Shown here in pieces: positions 34,831 to 45,209 of a stretch of DNA of 64,000 nt (the stretch's first letter is position 1; each line of letters starts with the position of its first letter). Position numbers and translations under genes: made by a program. Below the pieces are notes generated by a model, which saw only the letters and a list, made by a program, of their open reading frames with translations, was not told the DNA's origin and ran no database searches. Source of the DNA: Lineus longissimus. Lineage: Eukaryota; Nemertea; Pilidiophora; Heteronemertea; Lineidae. The stretch covers positions 11,164,501 through 11,228,500 of the forward strand of contig NC_088315.1 of NCBI RefSeq assembly GCF_910592395.1, in the 5' to 3' direction.

Positions 34831-36637
34831 GTGAAGAATGCCAGGCTGTTCAACAAAGTCATCCTTGAAGCTGCTCAAAAGACCATCCCCACATGCAGCA
34901 GAAGGAATTACAAGTTCTACTGGAGCAAGGACCTGGAAGCACTGCAAGACAGCGATGGAAGGGATGTGATGGAAGTAGACACCACGGGCCAAAACGTCAT
35001 ATCCCACAACCGCTTGAATGCAGTGTTCATCAGAACCAAGATCAGCAGCATCAGGAAGTCCTGGCAGAAAAAGAGAGAGACGCTGAACCTGGAAAAAGGC
35101 ACCAACAAACTATGGAACCTCACCAAACGCTTGCATGAGGAACAAGCAACAGGAACCAAAATAGAACTCAAGTCAGAAGGTATCTTCTGTGCAGGTAGAG
35201 AAGCAGCAAATGTTCTTGCCAAGGTCTACGAACAACGCAGCACAATACAGCTACCTAAACTAAGGGTTCAAAGTACAATTAGGACACTCAAGACGAAGAA
35301 AGCGACAGGCCCTGATGGTATTAGCAATGACAGTGGAAACATATCGGAATCGGGGCAAAGCAGACACCTCTTCTCATCTTCAATCAAAGCTGGAAGACTG
35401 GTACCGTGCCAAATCTATGGTAGATGGCACATATCATCCCCATTCTGAAGAAAGGAAAGGACAAACTGCTCCCTAAGAGTTACCGGCCAATAAGCCTCCT
35501 GAGTTGCGTGGGAAAACTCTTGGAACGAGTGATCAATAAACGTCTACTCTAGTACCTTGAATCACACCACCTGCTAAGTTCAACCCAGACAGGCTACCGA
35601 AAACACAGAAATACCGCGGACCAACTGTCACTTTACTGGCCCAGGAAGTTGAAAATGGCTTCCAAGACAATAAAAAGACCTTGGCCGTCTCCTTTGACCT
35701 GACACAGGCCTTTGACCGCGTTTGGAATGAATGTCTACTCTACAAGCTGCAGAAGAAAAGCATCAGTGGCCGACTACTACCTTGGATAAAGAACCTACTC
35801 ATCCACAGGTCTGCAAGAGTAATGGTAAATGGCAAACCAAGCCACAGAGTTCACCTCCGAGAAGAAGTTCCGCAAGGAGGAGTTATACCCCCTGTTCTGT
35901 TCCTTGTCATCATTGATGACATCAAAACCTGTGCACCAATGCATGCTTCAAACACCTTTATACTGATGACTTTGCTGCTTGGAGTACGGTTACCCACACC
36001 TAACCAGCAGTTAAAAGGATCCAAGGCACTGTAAAAATGTTGACAAATGGACCAAAAACTGGGGCCAGGAGGCCAGCAAGACCAAAACATGCATTACACG
36101 CTTCTCTCTATCACAAAAACCCGAAGACATCAACACGAAGCTCGGAAATGAGGTAATCCCACAAGTGGACAACAAACATTCATTGAGGTTAAACATGATA
36201 CTAGGCTCACATGGAGACAACACATAGACACCATCACATCAAGAGCCAAAAATAAACTTGCTCTGATGTGAAAGCTGTCCGGAACCTACTGGGGGGCCAG
36301 TCCCAGGAATCTCAGACAAGTCTACGTTGGATCGATAAGACCTGCTATGGAGTATGCATCCGCTAGCTTGGCAAACTCAGCAAAAACAAATAAAGCAAAG
36401 TTAGACAAAGTCCAAAACATGGGACTATGCATGGTACTTGGACCAATCAAGACAATGCCAATAGAGGTGATGGAGAAGACTTCAGACTTAGAACTACTGG
36501 AGGACCGGAGAAATCTGAAGATCCTCACGCAGTGTGAGAAAATCAGACGACTCCCAAATCATCCCCTGCTTGGCACGCTCCCTGAAGGCACGAAATACCG
36601 ACTCATGCCACAAAGGCAACTCCAGATCCCCAGATAA
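34831..36637 (+). pseudogene. LINE reverse transcriptase, several frames
   Basis: A linker frame (34831-35340) leads into LKTKKATGPDGI. SYRPISLLSCVGKLLERVI lies near 35475-35535. AVSFDLTQAFDRVW (first catalytic Asp) is at 35681, and PQGGVIPPVLF near 35871. The YxDD box survives as YTDDFAAW near 35959 in a shifted frame. The post-RT segment continues at 36347-36637 with IRPAMEYASASLANS. At least four frame changes and an internal TAG (near 35550) separate these blocks. Confidence 0.85.
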
Positions 36638-36837
36638 CTGCAGAAACCCTTACCAACATCATACCGAATTATGATGGCCAACACGCTTCTGAGACCTTGG
36701 AACCAGAGTAATGGTCAAAAGAGGATTTGAACCTTGACATCAGGCTAACCATCCCAGGACTTGCGAGGAAAGGGGATCAATTACCAGCTGTCCAACAAGC
36801 CCTTGCAATGGAGCTGATTGACAGAGAATACCCACGT

Positions 36838-37317
36838 GACCACTGGATCCATGCATAAACCGACGGTTCAGCTGTCAATGCCATTGGAGACGAGGGAAGT
36901 TGAGTATACATCCAATCTCCAGATGCAACATCCACATCTATTTCAACACCAGATGGCAAGCTCTGCACTTACTTCAAGGCAGAGGTGTCTGCTATCACCA
37001 CAGCAGCCCAACACCTGTCCGAGTCCATAGCTGAGTGTGACACTGCTATCATTCTAACGGATTCCATGTCCACTGCACAAGCCCTGGAATCTAAGAACTC
37101 GGACAACATCATCGACACGTTCAAGGCCAGTCAGCCTCTCAAACCTCTCAAACCTCTCAAAGAACAGCAGAGTTGTGATACAATGGATCTCTGCACACTG
37201 TAGCATCCCAGGAAGTGATCTCCTTGCCAAAGATGGAAGCCAACAACATCAGGAAGAATCCTGTACCTCCTATAGGGAAACAAAGACACTCCTGAAACAG
37301 GCCAACAAGAACACCTG
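36838..37317 (+). pseudogene. LINE RNase H domain remnant
   Basis: TDGSA (first catalytic Asp) directly follows a TAA near 36856. A frame change leads to AEVSAITTAAQHL (Glu), ILTDSMSTAQALES (Asp) and, in another frame, QWISAHCSIPGSD near 37177 (His and last Asp). All four acidic or histidine positions of a type I RNase H are recognisable despite the breaks. Confidence 0.75.
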
Positions 37318-37472
37318 GGCCCGGTTGTTCAAAAGCACAAAAGTCACGTTATCCCTAACGGTTACGTTAAGTATCCTTAAGGACGTTATCTCTTTCGGTT
37401 AAACCCATTAAAATTTTCACGTTAAGACTTAACGTTTCCGTTAAAGCTAACGTTGTTTTGAACAACTCAGCC
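37318..37472. mobile_element. 155-bp Harbinger-type MITE inside the LINE, CTG target duplication
   Basis: The left end GGCCCGGTTGTTCAAAA and the reverse complement of the right end, GGCTGAGTTGTTCAAAA, are terminal inverted repeats. CTG at 37315-37317 and 37473-37475 is the target duplication. Removing it rejoins the LINE reading (AACACCTGGCAAGAG). The internal sequence is rich in AACG/CGTTA words. A second copy is at 39877-41449. Confidence 0.9.
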
Positions 37473-37475
37473 CTG

Positions 37476-37830
37476 GCAAGAGAGAAGAGGGGACCACAGA
37501 TGCAACACTCTCCTAGACATGGACAAAAAAGAGGCGAGAACACCATCTTTCGTCTAAGGACCGGCCATTGCAGACTAAAAGTCCACCTCAAGAGAATGAA
37601 TATGGCTGAGTCCGGAAGGTGCCAGTGCTACACATCTGATCATATACACCAGAGGATGTACTCCAGAATTGCCGACTCTGGGATACTTAGAGATTGGCCA
37701 AATGGCCATACGGTGCATCATGGGAGACCAAGCCATTGGGATCAAGGGAGGAACAAGAGATGACAGCCAGGTTTATGAAAGACATAGGCCTGGTTGTGTA
37801 GTAAAGCCATAAATAGTAAATCGCACACTT
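37476..37830 (+). pseudogene. LINE C-terminal Cys/His block
   Basis: RLRTGHCRLKVHLKRM and SGRCQCY near 37549-37632 form the Cys-rich C-terminal motif that follows RNase H in I-type LINEs ('RLRTGH..L..HL...G....C.C'). It is separated from RNase H only by the inserted MITE. Confidence 0.75.
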
Positions 37831-37846
37831 AGAAGAAGAAGAAGGC

Positions 37847-39876
37847 AGTGCCGCTATGTTTGAGCGCCTTGTCCTGATTGAGCGTTCATTTTGACACTCA
37901 CGTCTCTCCGCACTGATCGCACACCAGTGCTTCGAGCTTATTACGATCCGTTGCTCGGGGAACAACTTGTCCGGTGAAAGTTTAAGTAAAATTCTTCATC
38001 ATTCGAATTGTTGTTTGCTTACCTTTTTGTTCTGTTCTATATAGAACCTTATTGACGATTCTGGATAGATTGTCCATGTAGACGAAAAGAACTGGGATCA
38101 GAACGTTGCAGAATACGTCGGAAATTGAATTTCCACGAACATATTGCCTTTGTTAAACCGTACTCGGCCAGTTTGTCGCAGCTTTTGTCAGTGAAAACCA
38201 CGTTGAAGAGGACCTCAGGTACGCACGCAGCATGTTCACGAATTTTTCAAGTGGGACATTCTTTACTTCTAGACCGGGAATTGACCCTTTCACAACCGGC
38301 GGAGGAAACCACTCACGCTGGCCCAAACAAACCTAAATATGGAGACAATAGACAAAAGAACATGTGGTGTGCGACCATACGGTCTTTTGCTTGCTGCTTG
38401 TTTGTTGTGACCAGCAGTGGCTTCCTCCGCCTTGTGTAAGGGCCTCTGCCTATGGCTCAACCGCACTGGTCAGTGAGACCTGAGGAAACCAAACTAATCA
38501 CCTCGAATTGAAGGCGAGGGTGATGAAAGCAGGCAGTGCAATCCAATGATGCAAAACCCAGCGTCCAGCGTCCACAATCTGCGTCCAGGTTTTACCAACT
38601 ACCCATCAGCTACCGGGAAACATACTTGGTAGGTACGCACAATTTCTGGGTTTTACCCACTTGTCGAAAATCCAGAAAGATTCAATTTCGTGATCATGAA
38701 CATGTACATTCGTTTCAAGATTTAAAAAAGAAGATTTAGCAAAGAATCGTACAAAAAACGTTTAAGTATGTACTCGAGTACAAGAGTTTTATCAGGATAT
38801 TCGACCTGGGTCAGTACTAGGCCTACCTCTTCCGTTGTAAGCGATCATACGCTAGAGCCCAGACAACCACCTACGTACGTACGCAAGAACATCGTCAATT
38901 GATACTGGTCAATGGCGCAGTAATGTCAACATGCTGCACTTAATTACAATGGGGGATTTGATTTATTTCATATGCCTTTTCAAAAATTCAAATGAGCCCA
39001 TGAACTGTGCTTTATAACCATCACTTTTTTGCACTTGCCATTCCATAAAGTGTGTTGGATAGTCACGACAAATGCACATTTTTTCTAAGGATTTTATGTT
39101 ATTTTCTAAATCTCTTCAATAACCTTTGATAAAGACCCCCCAATTCTTTATGTATGAGCTGAGTTGGCCATAAAGACCCTGACTAACTGCATTGCTGACC
39201 ATGAGGGGTGTTCTCAAAGGTCACCAGCTGTCTGAAAAAAACAATCACCTGCAGCGAGCTAAACTAATCTTCAAAATGAAAGAATTTAGCAGAAATTTTC
39301 TAGTAATTAAAGCAAAAATACCTTTGTTGCATCATAGTTCACCCATACATTGCGAAAAAAAGAACGAAAATATAATAAAATAGAAAAGATACTTTTTCGA
39401 TTTTTTTTTTAATTGCCTGTTAGATAATTAAGAGACAGGATTAGCTGGGTCCAAATACAACAGATACATGACCAACTAGATATACCATTCTCTGCTGAAA
39501 ACAGCATTCAATTATCTTATTCTATCTCTATAATATTTTTAAAAAACCCTGTGGACATTTACTTTCTGGTAGAACTGTACCTTCGCCTCGGTTTTGGTCA
39601 AAATATTAGCTCCACCCTCGTGGTTATGGTGAGGCAACCAATACCGACAGTGAGGTATCAATTCCTTAAACAAAGTCGGTACATTGGCCCCAAGAAGAGG
39701 AAAATGAAGTTGTCGTATTGACCTTATCCCTCGCCCCCCCCCCCCCCCCCCGAGAAGAGGGAAATTAATTGATATTGGCCTTGCCCCCTCAAAGAGGAAA
39801 ATGAATAGGATGACGGAGGCCGGCTGAATCGGTAAGAGTAGTACCAGGAAGTTAAGTACCATGATTATATAATCAG
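37847..39876. other. No gene; small inverted repeat, C18 tract
   Basis: GGCGGAGGAAACCACTCACG near 38299 has a diverged inverted partner near 38410-38436, giving a roughly 140-bp hairpin that may be a small MITE. A C18 run lies at 39734-39751. A C/G-rich 'ccaagaagaggaaaatgaa' motif repeats loosely at 39680-39805. No coding sequence is recognised. Confidence 0.4.
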
Positions 39877-39949
39877 GGCCCGTTTGTTCAAAAGCACAAA
39901 AGTCACGTTATCCCTAATGGTTACGTTAATGGGTTTGTGATGTTCAATA

Positions 39950-40067
39950 GGGAGGTTTCGCAACCGCCCGGTTAGGCCCTTCGACGACGTTTATCTATTG
40001 TTCAGGTAAACTCACACAATAGATAAACGTCGTCGTAGGGCCTAAACGGGTGGTTGCGAAACCTCAC
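39950..40067. mobile_element. 118-bp perfect-hairpin MITE, TA target
   Basis: The two arms of about 50 bp are nearly complementary: GGGAGGTTTCGCAACC and GACGACGTTTATCTATTG on the left, with the inverse on the right. They flank a loop of about 16 bases. TA lies just outside both ends (39948-39949 and 40068-40069). The terminus resembles that of the 739-bp element at 41569 (GAGAGGTTGCGGACCG), so both may be one family. Confidence 0.8.
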
Positions 40068-40395
40068 TAATAATGCCCCTTTAGACGACAGATACAGAAA
40101 CTAAAGGTGATTACAAACACAATGGTGTGTCACATCATGGGTTAATGTGAAAAGGCTTGGTTCTGGTGGCCATTCGAGAATTGGAGGCAAATACACCACG
40201 GTGAACTTTTCACCAACCTTCCCACATGGCGATTTCAAGCCAAAATGCAGATTCGAGCATAGTGCCTTCATGTTGCCCTGGTGACATGCCAATATTCGCA
40301 AATGGTGTTAAAATGGGTACCAGAGAGTTGCTAGTGGCCTTCCAATGGCTTATGATCATTTTAAAGGTGATTCAGAATATGACCTATGGCCCATT

Positions 40396-40825
40396 AAGGT
40401 GGCACTACACAGTGCGGAGGACGGTGTCAAGGGCAGCGTCAAATAGTCCCCGGGCAACCGACACGAGGTAGTATTTCAGTTCCTGCTAAGGCCTAATCAT
40501 ACATCACAGGCACCATAATCCATACATTTCTGGGTTCGTATGAATCCAGAGAAGAAGTCTACAGCATTTTCATTGCATTTAATTCATAAGTGCACCGATA
40601 GGTGGCACCACCTTTGACACCACGTGGATCATAATTGACACTCGAAAACTACGCCCAACCTCGCGTGGCAGATGGAAGGTATGTTACATATTGAGGCCAA
40701 ACTGGGGATTGAGACCTGCTTTTTAAAATGGCACAGATGCTAGGCTCATAAAATCGCCAAAGATCCCTCTGCACATGGAAACTAAGACCAGGGCGTCAAA
40801 GTAAAAAAAACACACACACACCTAA
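40396..40825 (+). repeat. Partial copy of the GGTGGCACTA element, tandem to the full copy
   Basis: Starts TTAAGGTGGCACTACACAG and matches 40826-41221 with period 428. Its far end is replaced by a CA-repeat (ACACACACACACC) directly before the TAA that also serves the next copy. Two adjacent insertions or a local duplication could explain this. Confidence 0.75.
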
Positions 40826-41343
40826 GGTGGCACTACACAGTGCGGAGGACGGTGTCAAGGGCAGCGTCAAAATAGGCCCCGGGCAACCGACACGAGGTAG
40901 TCTTTCAGTTCCTGCTGAGGCCTAATCATACATCACAGGCACCATAATCCATACATTTCTGGTTTCGTATGAATCCAGAGAAGAAGTCTACAACATTTTC
41001 ATTGCATTCAATTCATAAGTGCACCGATAAGTGGCGCCACCTTTGACACCACGTGGATCATAAGTGACACTCGCACAACTACGCCCAGCCTCGCGTGTAT
41101 GTTACATATTGAGGCCAAAGTGGGGATTGAGACCTGCTTTTAAAATGGCACAGATGCCAGGCTCATAAAATCGCCAAAGATCCCTCTGCACATGGAAACT
41201 AAGACCAGGGCGTCAAAGTAAATAGTATTTGGAACAGGATGGAGCCATTCATGAACATGGAATCGGCCTGCGTCTTAAGAACTACATTTCTCGGGGGGGG
41301 GGGGGGGGACAAAACGGACCCGTCCCCAATGTTTAGTGCCACC
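40826..41343 (+). mobile_element. 518-bp MITE with GGTGGCACTA ends, TAA target duplication
   Basis: GGTGGCACTA at 40826 and its reverse complement TAGTGCCACC ending at 41343 are terminal repeats. TAA flanks both sides (40823-40825 and 41344-41346). TAA is the classical PIF/Harbinger target. A G16 tract lies at 41293-41308. A segment near 41098-41135 is also related to 52456-52495 (GGAAGGTATATTACATATTG type). Confidence 0.75.
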
Positions 41344-41568
41344 TAAGTATCCATAAGAACGTTATCTCTTTCAGTTAAGCCCATTAACATTTCCACGTTA
41401 AGACTTAACGTCTCCGTTAAAGCTAACGTTGTAATTGAACAACTCGGCCCAGGTATCAACTTAGAAACATACATTGCTCGCATTCTACTTTTTGAAGACT
41501 TGTCCGTGTGTTTCTGCTTATACTCTTAAGGTTTCTCATCCCGAAGCTCAGGCCAACACTCGGCATTA

Positions 41569-42307
41569 GAGAGGTTGCGGACCGTCCCCACTCCCACTCC
41601 CACTCCGAGGGGATTCTGTTTTGGCGTATTACGTCATCACTTCACGAGGGATTTCCCCGTCTAATACTCCATGAACTCGGACGATTTTACGAGTTGGAGG
41701 CCGCGAACTCGTAAGTGTTCTCCCACTTGCATTATCTAAGCTTTTAGACATTTAAATCAAGTGACAATGAAGAAGCAATATCCCTTACACACTGTTCTAG
41801 CACGTCACGTAAGTTGTAACAAGATTTTTTGTGAAAAAGACGGAGAAAAACTTGTTGTTTTTGAAGTGTTCAAAATTGTGTAGAACGGCCGTGTACGGAC
41901 TGTGCGTGACAGGAAGACTCGCACGTCGTAGGCCTGTCGCCCCAAAATATAGTTTCATGAATGAAACTCTGTTCCCCTCTGTACTTTTTGGATCTAGTTA
42001 TCTTAGGACTGAAGTAATTCGTAGTTTTACAATAGAAATACGCACATGTTACAGAGGAAACGGCTTTTTACTAGCTGTAAATCACCAAAATTGTAGAATC
42101 TTGTCTGCTTTATTTACTTTTTTTCTGGTACGTCGTTAATTTGGCCGATTTCCAGTTTGGCCGTGTGACTCGCAGGCTGGCCGAATGACGCCTCCCAACT
42201 CGGTTCCCGTTGGTGCGCGCAACCTACTTTTCGACGTCACGAGTTCCGAGAACGACTCGAGTTGAACTCGGAGTGGGAGTGGGAGTGGGGACGGTTCGCA
42301 ACCTCTC
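41569..42307. mobile_element. 739-bp inverted-repeat element, TA target
   Basis: GAGAGGTTGCGGACCGTCCC, followed by a CACTCC repeat, begins at 41569. Its reverse complement (GGGACGGTTCGCAACCTCTC) ends at 42307. The inverted repeats are about 43 bp with one or two differences. TA at 41567-41568 and 42308-42309 is the likely target duplication. No transposase frame is visible. Confidence 0.8.
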
Positions 42308-42309
42308 TA

Positions 42310-43086
42310 CTATCGACCGAGCAACGTGTGCGGAGGGGGGGGGGCGGGGAGGATACGACTGACCTGGATTTTCGAGGATGAAGGTTTCTGCGATCAATAA
42401 AAAACAAAATCTTGGGCATCCCAAATTACCAAATCCCGGCATTGTTGCAATGATACGTGGCCACATCCAAACTGATGTCACAATGCCTTGCACGTTAGCG
42501 CATCGAAGTACGATGCGTCCTGTAACCCGTTAGGATCCACTGTCAGCTTACATGTATATACATGGCGTCACCATGTGATCAATGTGTAGTCCATCCTGGT
42601 ATAACCAGTGGTTTTCAATATGCTCCGCCTGGCGTAGGATCTCAGGATGTGTGTAGTCAGACAACGTGTTCGAAAACCGTCATGTTACTCACGGCGTGTC
42701 GACTGCCAGATTACCGTTTGGATGGTCAACACAACGCTACTGACAGATTACGATTTCGAAAACTCGCCCCAGTGCCGAAATTTAAAAAAAACAGACACTG
42801 GAATTGATCAATTGCCGCCATCTCGGATGTCGGCATCCTGATATTCAGGGTTTTGTTAATCCTACGTCATCCACTGTGTCACCAGTTCGGACTGTAAATC
42901 TTATTCAGACCGAATTAGTGCCACTTTCTCACATAAAACGTTCCATTTTATTAATAACTAAGAAAATATGATCTTTATAAATAAAATCTGACACTTGCTG
43001 GTGGGTTTTAAGATGATCGTATGGAGAACTATAAACGAAGCGTAGTGCAGCAATAATTTTCGCGGGCTTAATGGTGATGCGTATAG
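42310..43086. other. No gene recognised
   Basis: Contains a G-rich run near 42337-42350 and two overlapping open frames at 42562-42841 that resemble nothing known. Confidence 0.45.
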
Positions 43087-43431
43087 TCTCATTAATATGT
43101 AAAGAGCAATCTCTAGTGAACTCGCACAACTGTTTGACATGGGGGAGCCCCCCAAACCCCCGTCCTTCTGACATATTTAGCCAGTACATTGGGGGATGAG
43201 TCCCCCAAACCCCCTCCCCCGTTCTCTGAAAGTGACAGGTTTTAGTCAGTACATTGGGGGGAAGGCCCCCCCCCCAAACCCCCCCTCCATTGGCCTCTAA
43301 AAATAGAATTCCTTGGAGACGCTGAACAATAAGGCCCCATAAAGAAGTAGTCCCCGCCCCGGTAGCTGTCTCATATCTGCCGACAGTGACTGGTGACAGA
43401 AGCAGCTCTTTGTGGTGAAATAACAATTGAA
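43087..43431 (-). repeat. Segmental repeat alpha, copy 1
   Basis: Matches 44208-44491 in direct orientation (for example TAAAGAGCAATCTCTAGTGA at the start and CCCCGCCCCGGTAGCTGTCT near the end). It contains two or three internal GTACATTGGGGG...CCCCCAAACCCCC sub-repeats; copy 2 lacks one of them. Confidence 0.85.
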
Positions 43432-43750
43432 TTTTCCACCTGCTAGCCTAGATATGTGTGTATGTTTCTTCACCAGTTAGTTAATAACGAATTTTTGTAG
43501 CTGATATATTCTTAATTGTTTTAACGCGTTTTCTTTGGATTCGTTTGGCGCCAAAATTAAGAATGGCAAATTTACGATCTTGACACTAGAGGCGCTGATG
43601 TCGTTCCGGAACGGTAGATGCTAAATCGGATAGCCAGGCGGTACGGGAACTCCTGCGCTCTGACCACGTGACCTACATCATTACTTCACAGTTCCGGCAC
43701 TGGGTCGAGTTTGGCAGTTACTAGAAATCACGTGACTGGATCTGGATTTA

Positions 43751-44069
43751 GCAGTGTTAAAACTGACTTTTTTGAAGTAAAGTACGTAAATCGAGAAGAG
43801 GACGTTTACTTCGTCTGCAATGAAATGTCACAACTGTCTCCGCCGACGTTGTTGTCCTGTATGTTCTAGCAGACGATTTTTAGATACATGATGTCCCACA
43901 CCCGCACTTCAGGACAGTGGCGCCGGTGTGAATAAATCTACTTGCGTGAATGGTCAATGGCTCATGACGTCATGAAATAATTGCGTCACGAGGAAGGAAA
44001 CAATGGGAATCATGGGAACTGTGGTTGCGGTGCGTCGTGAAAGCAGGATCGGCAAGCGCGGCGCGTATG
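43751..44069 (+). repeat. Segmental repeat beta, copy 1, with unoccupied insertion site
   Basis: Near-identical to 44899-45209. It ends in GCGCGGCGCGTATGGAATG at 44057-44075, the uninterrupted version of the site occupied by the 1665-bp element in copy 2. It includes an open stretch ending in CNEMSQLSPPTLLSCMF and a stop at 43867. Confidence 0.85.
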
Positions 44070-44208
44070 GAATGCGACAAACTGTACCGGAACCAGAATT
44101 GTCATGGGTCTGCACAAATTTTTTCAGATTCGATGGACATGATGGATATATGAAATTTGTTTACACTTTATACACACGTAACCATTACGCTCACTACGTT
44201 GTGTGAGT
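44059..44208 (+). repeat. Segmental repeat gamma, copy 1
   Basis: GGAATGCGACAAACTGTACC through TCACTACGTTGTGTGAGTTA. Copy 2 is at 46875-47028. In copy 1 it follows beta without interruption; in copy 2 the two are separated by element A. Confidence 0.85.
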
Positions 44209-44491
44209 TAATATGTAAAGAGCAATCTCTAGTGAACTCACACAACTGTCCTTCTGACATATAAAGCCAGTACATTGGGGGATCAGTCCCCCAAACCCCC
44301 TCCCCCGTTCTCTGAAAGTGACAGGTTTTAGTAAGTACATTGGGGGGAAGCCCCCCCCCCCATTGGACTCTAAAAATAGAATTCCTTGGAGACGCTGAAC
44401 AATAAGGCCCCATAAAGAAATAGTCCCCGCCCCGGTAGCTGTCTCATATCTGCTGGAAGAAGCAGCTCTTTGTGGTGAAATAATAATTGAA
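44208..44491 (-). repeat. Segmental repeat alpha, copy 2
   Basis: Direct repeat of 43087-43431 with a deletion of one internal GGGGGAGCC/CCCAAACCCC sub-repeat and of the TGACTGGTGACAG word near the end. Confidence 0.85.
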
Positions 44492-44735
44492 TGCATGTCA
44501 TGACACCCAGGAGCTTTTTCTCATTTCTGAAACAGTTGCATGGTTGGAATGAATTTCCAAATCAGTCCGTCAAATCTCTATGCAATGAAATTGAAATGTC
44601 ACAACTGTCTCCACCGACGTTGTCCTGTATGTCCTAGTAGACGATTTTTAAATAAATGATGTGATTGATATACATGTACTTGTAGATTGGAATGAATTAT
44701 TTCTTCAATGATATGAAAATTGAAAACCCTCTGAC

Positions 44736-45020
44736 ATGCCTGAGTACAAAAATGCAGAGGCAAGACACACCATGCATGTCATGACACCCAGGAGCTTTTT
44801 CTCATTTCTGAAACAGTTGCATGGTTGGAATGAATTTCCAAATCAGTCCGTCAAATCTCTATCCAAATGGAACATTATGACCACTCTATATTTGTGCAGT
44901 AGTGTTAAAACTGACTTTTGTGAAGTAAAGTACGTAAATCGAGAAGAAGAGGACGTTTACTTCGTCTGCAATGAAATGTCACAACTGTCTCCGCCGACGT
45001 TGTTGTCCTGTATGTTCTAG
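44736..45020 (+). CDS. Unrecognised 94-codon frame, three local copies keep frame and stop
   Basis: ATG at 44736, stop at 45018. I do not recognise the family. The first half (TPRSFFSFLKQLHGWNEF) is repeated exactly at about 44507-44585. The second half (SVKTDF.EVKYVNRE.EDVYF) is repeated at about 43754-43867. The C-terminus CNE..MSQLSPPTL.SCM occurs three times, at about 43817, 44585 and 44967. Between copies I see indels of 3, 6 and 3 bases only, and all three copies share the stop position. This suggests, but does not prove, past coding constraint. No splice sites or promoter were established. Confidence 0.3.
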   Translation: MPEYKNAEARHTMHVMTPRSFFSFLKQLHGWNEFPNQSVKSLSKWNIMTTLYLCSSVKTDFCEVKYVNREEEDVYFVCNEMSQLSPPTLLSCMF

Positions 45021-45209
45021 CAGACGATTTTTAGATACATGATGTCCCACACCCGCACTTCAGGACAGTGGCGCCGGTGTGAATAAATCTACTTGCGTGA
45101 TTGGTCAATGGCTCATGAAGTCATGAAATAATTGCGTCAACAACGGGAATCATGGTAACTGTGGTTGCGGTGCGTCGTGAAAGCAGGATCGGCAAGCGCG
45201 GCCCGTATG
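44899..45209 (+). repeat. Segmental repeat beta, copy 2
   Basis: Second copy of 43751-44069, with a 3-base insertion (GAAGAAGAG against GAAGAG) and a deletion of about 15 bases near 45137. It is interrupted at its right end by element A, starting at 45210. Confidence 0.85.

Larger units (their letters stand above)
33540..37846 (+). mobile_element. Decayed I-type LINE (EN-RT-RNase H) with (GAA)n tail
   Basis: In order on the plus strand: a short Cys/His finger-like frame starting at the ATG at 33544 (CNFCDKTSTEMHSLVEH), an AP-endonuclease, reverse transcriptase, post-RT segment, RNase H and a C-terminal Cys-rich block. The element ends at 37831-37844 in AGAAGAAGAAGAAG. RNase H behind the RT places it in the I/Nimb/ingi group or a close relative. 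Many frameshifts and stops show it is dead. A 155-bp MITE (37318-37472) is inserted between RNase H and the C-terminal block. Confidence 0.8.
39877..41449. mobile_element. Second copy of the Harbinger-type MITE, split by a 1.4-kb insertion
   Basis: The left half at 39877-39929 and right half at 41347-41449 together match the intact 155-bp copy at 37318. The ends are GGCCCGTTTGTTCAAAA and, reverse-complemented, GGCCGAGTTGTTCAA. CAG at 39874-39876 and 41450-41452 is the target duplication. The break falls after GGTTACGTTAA. The insert 39930-41343 is followed by a second TAA, as expected of a 3-bp TAA duplication. Confidence 0.85.
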
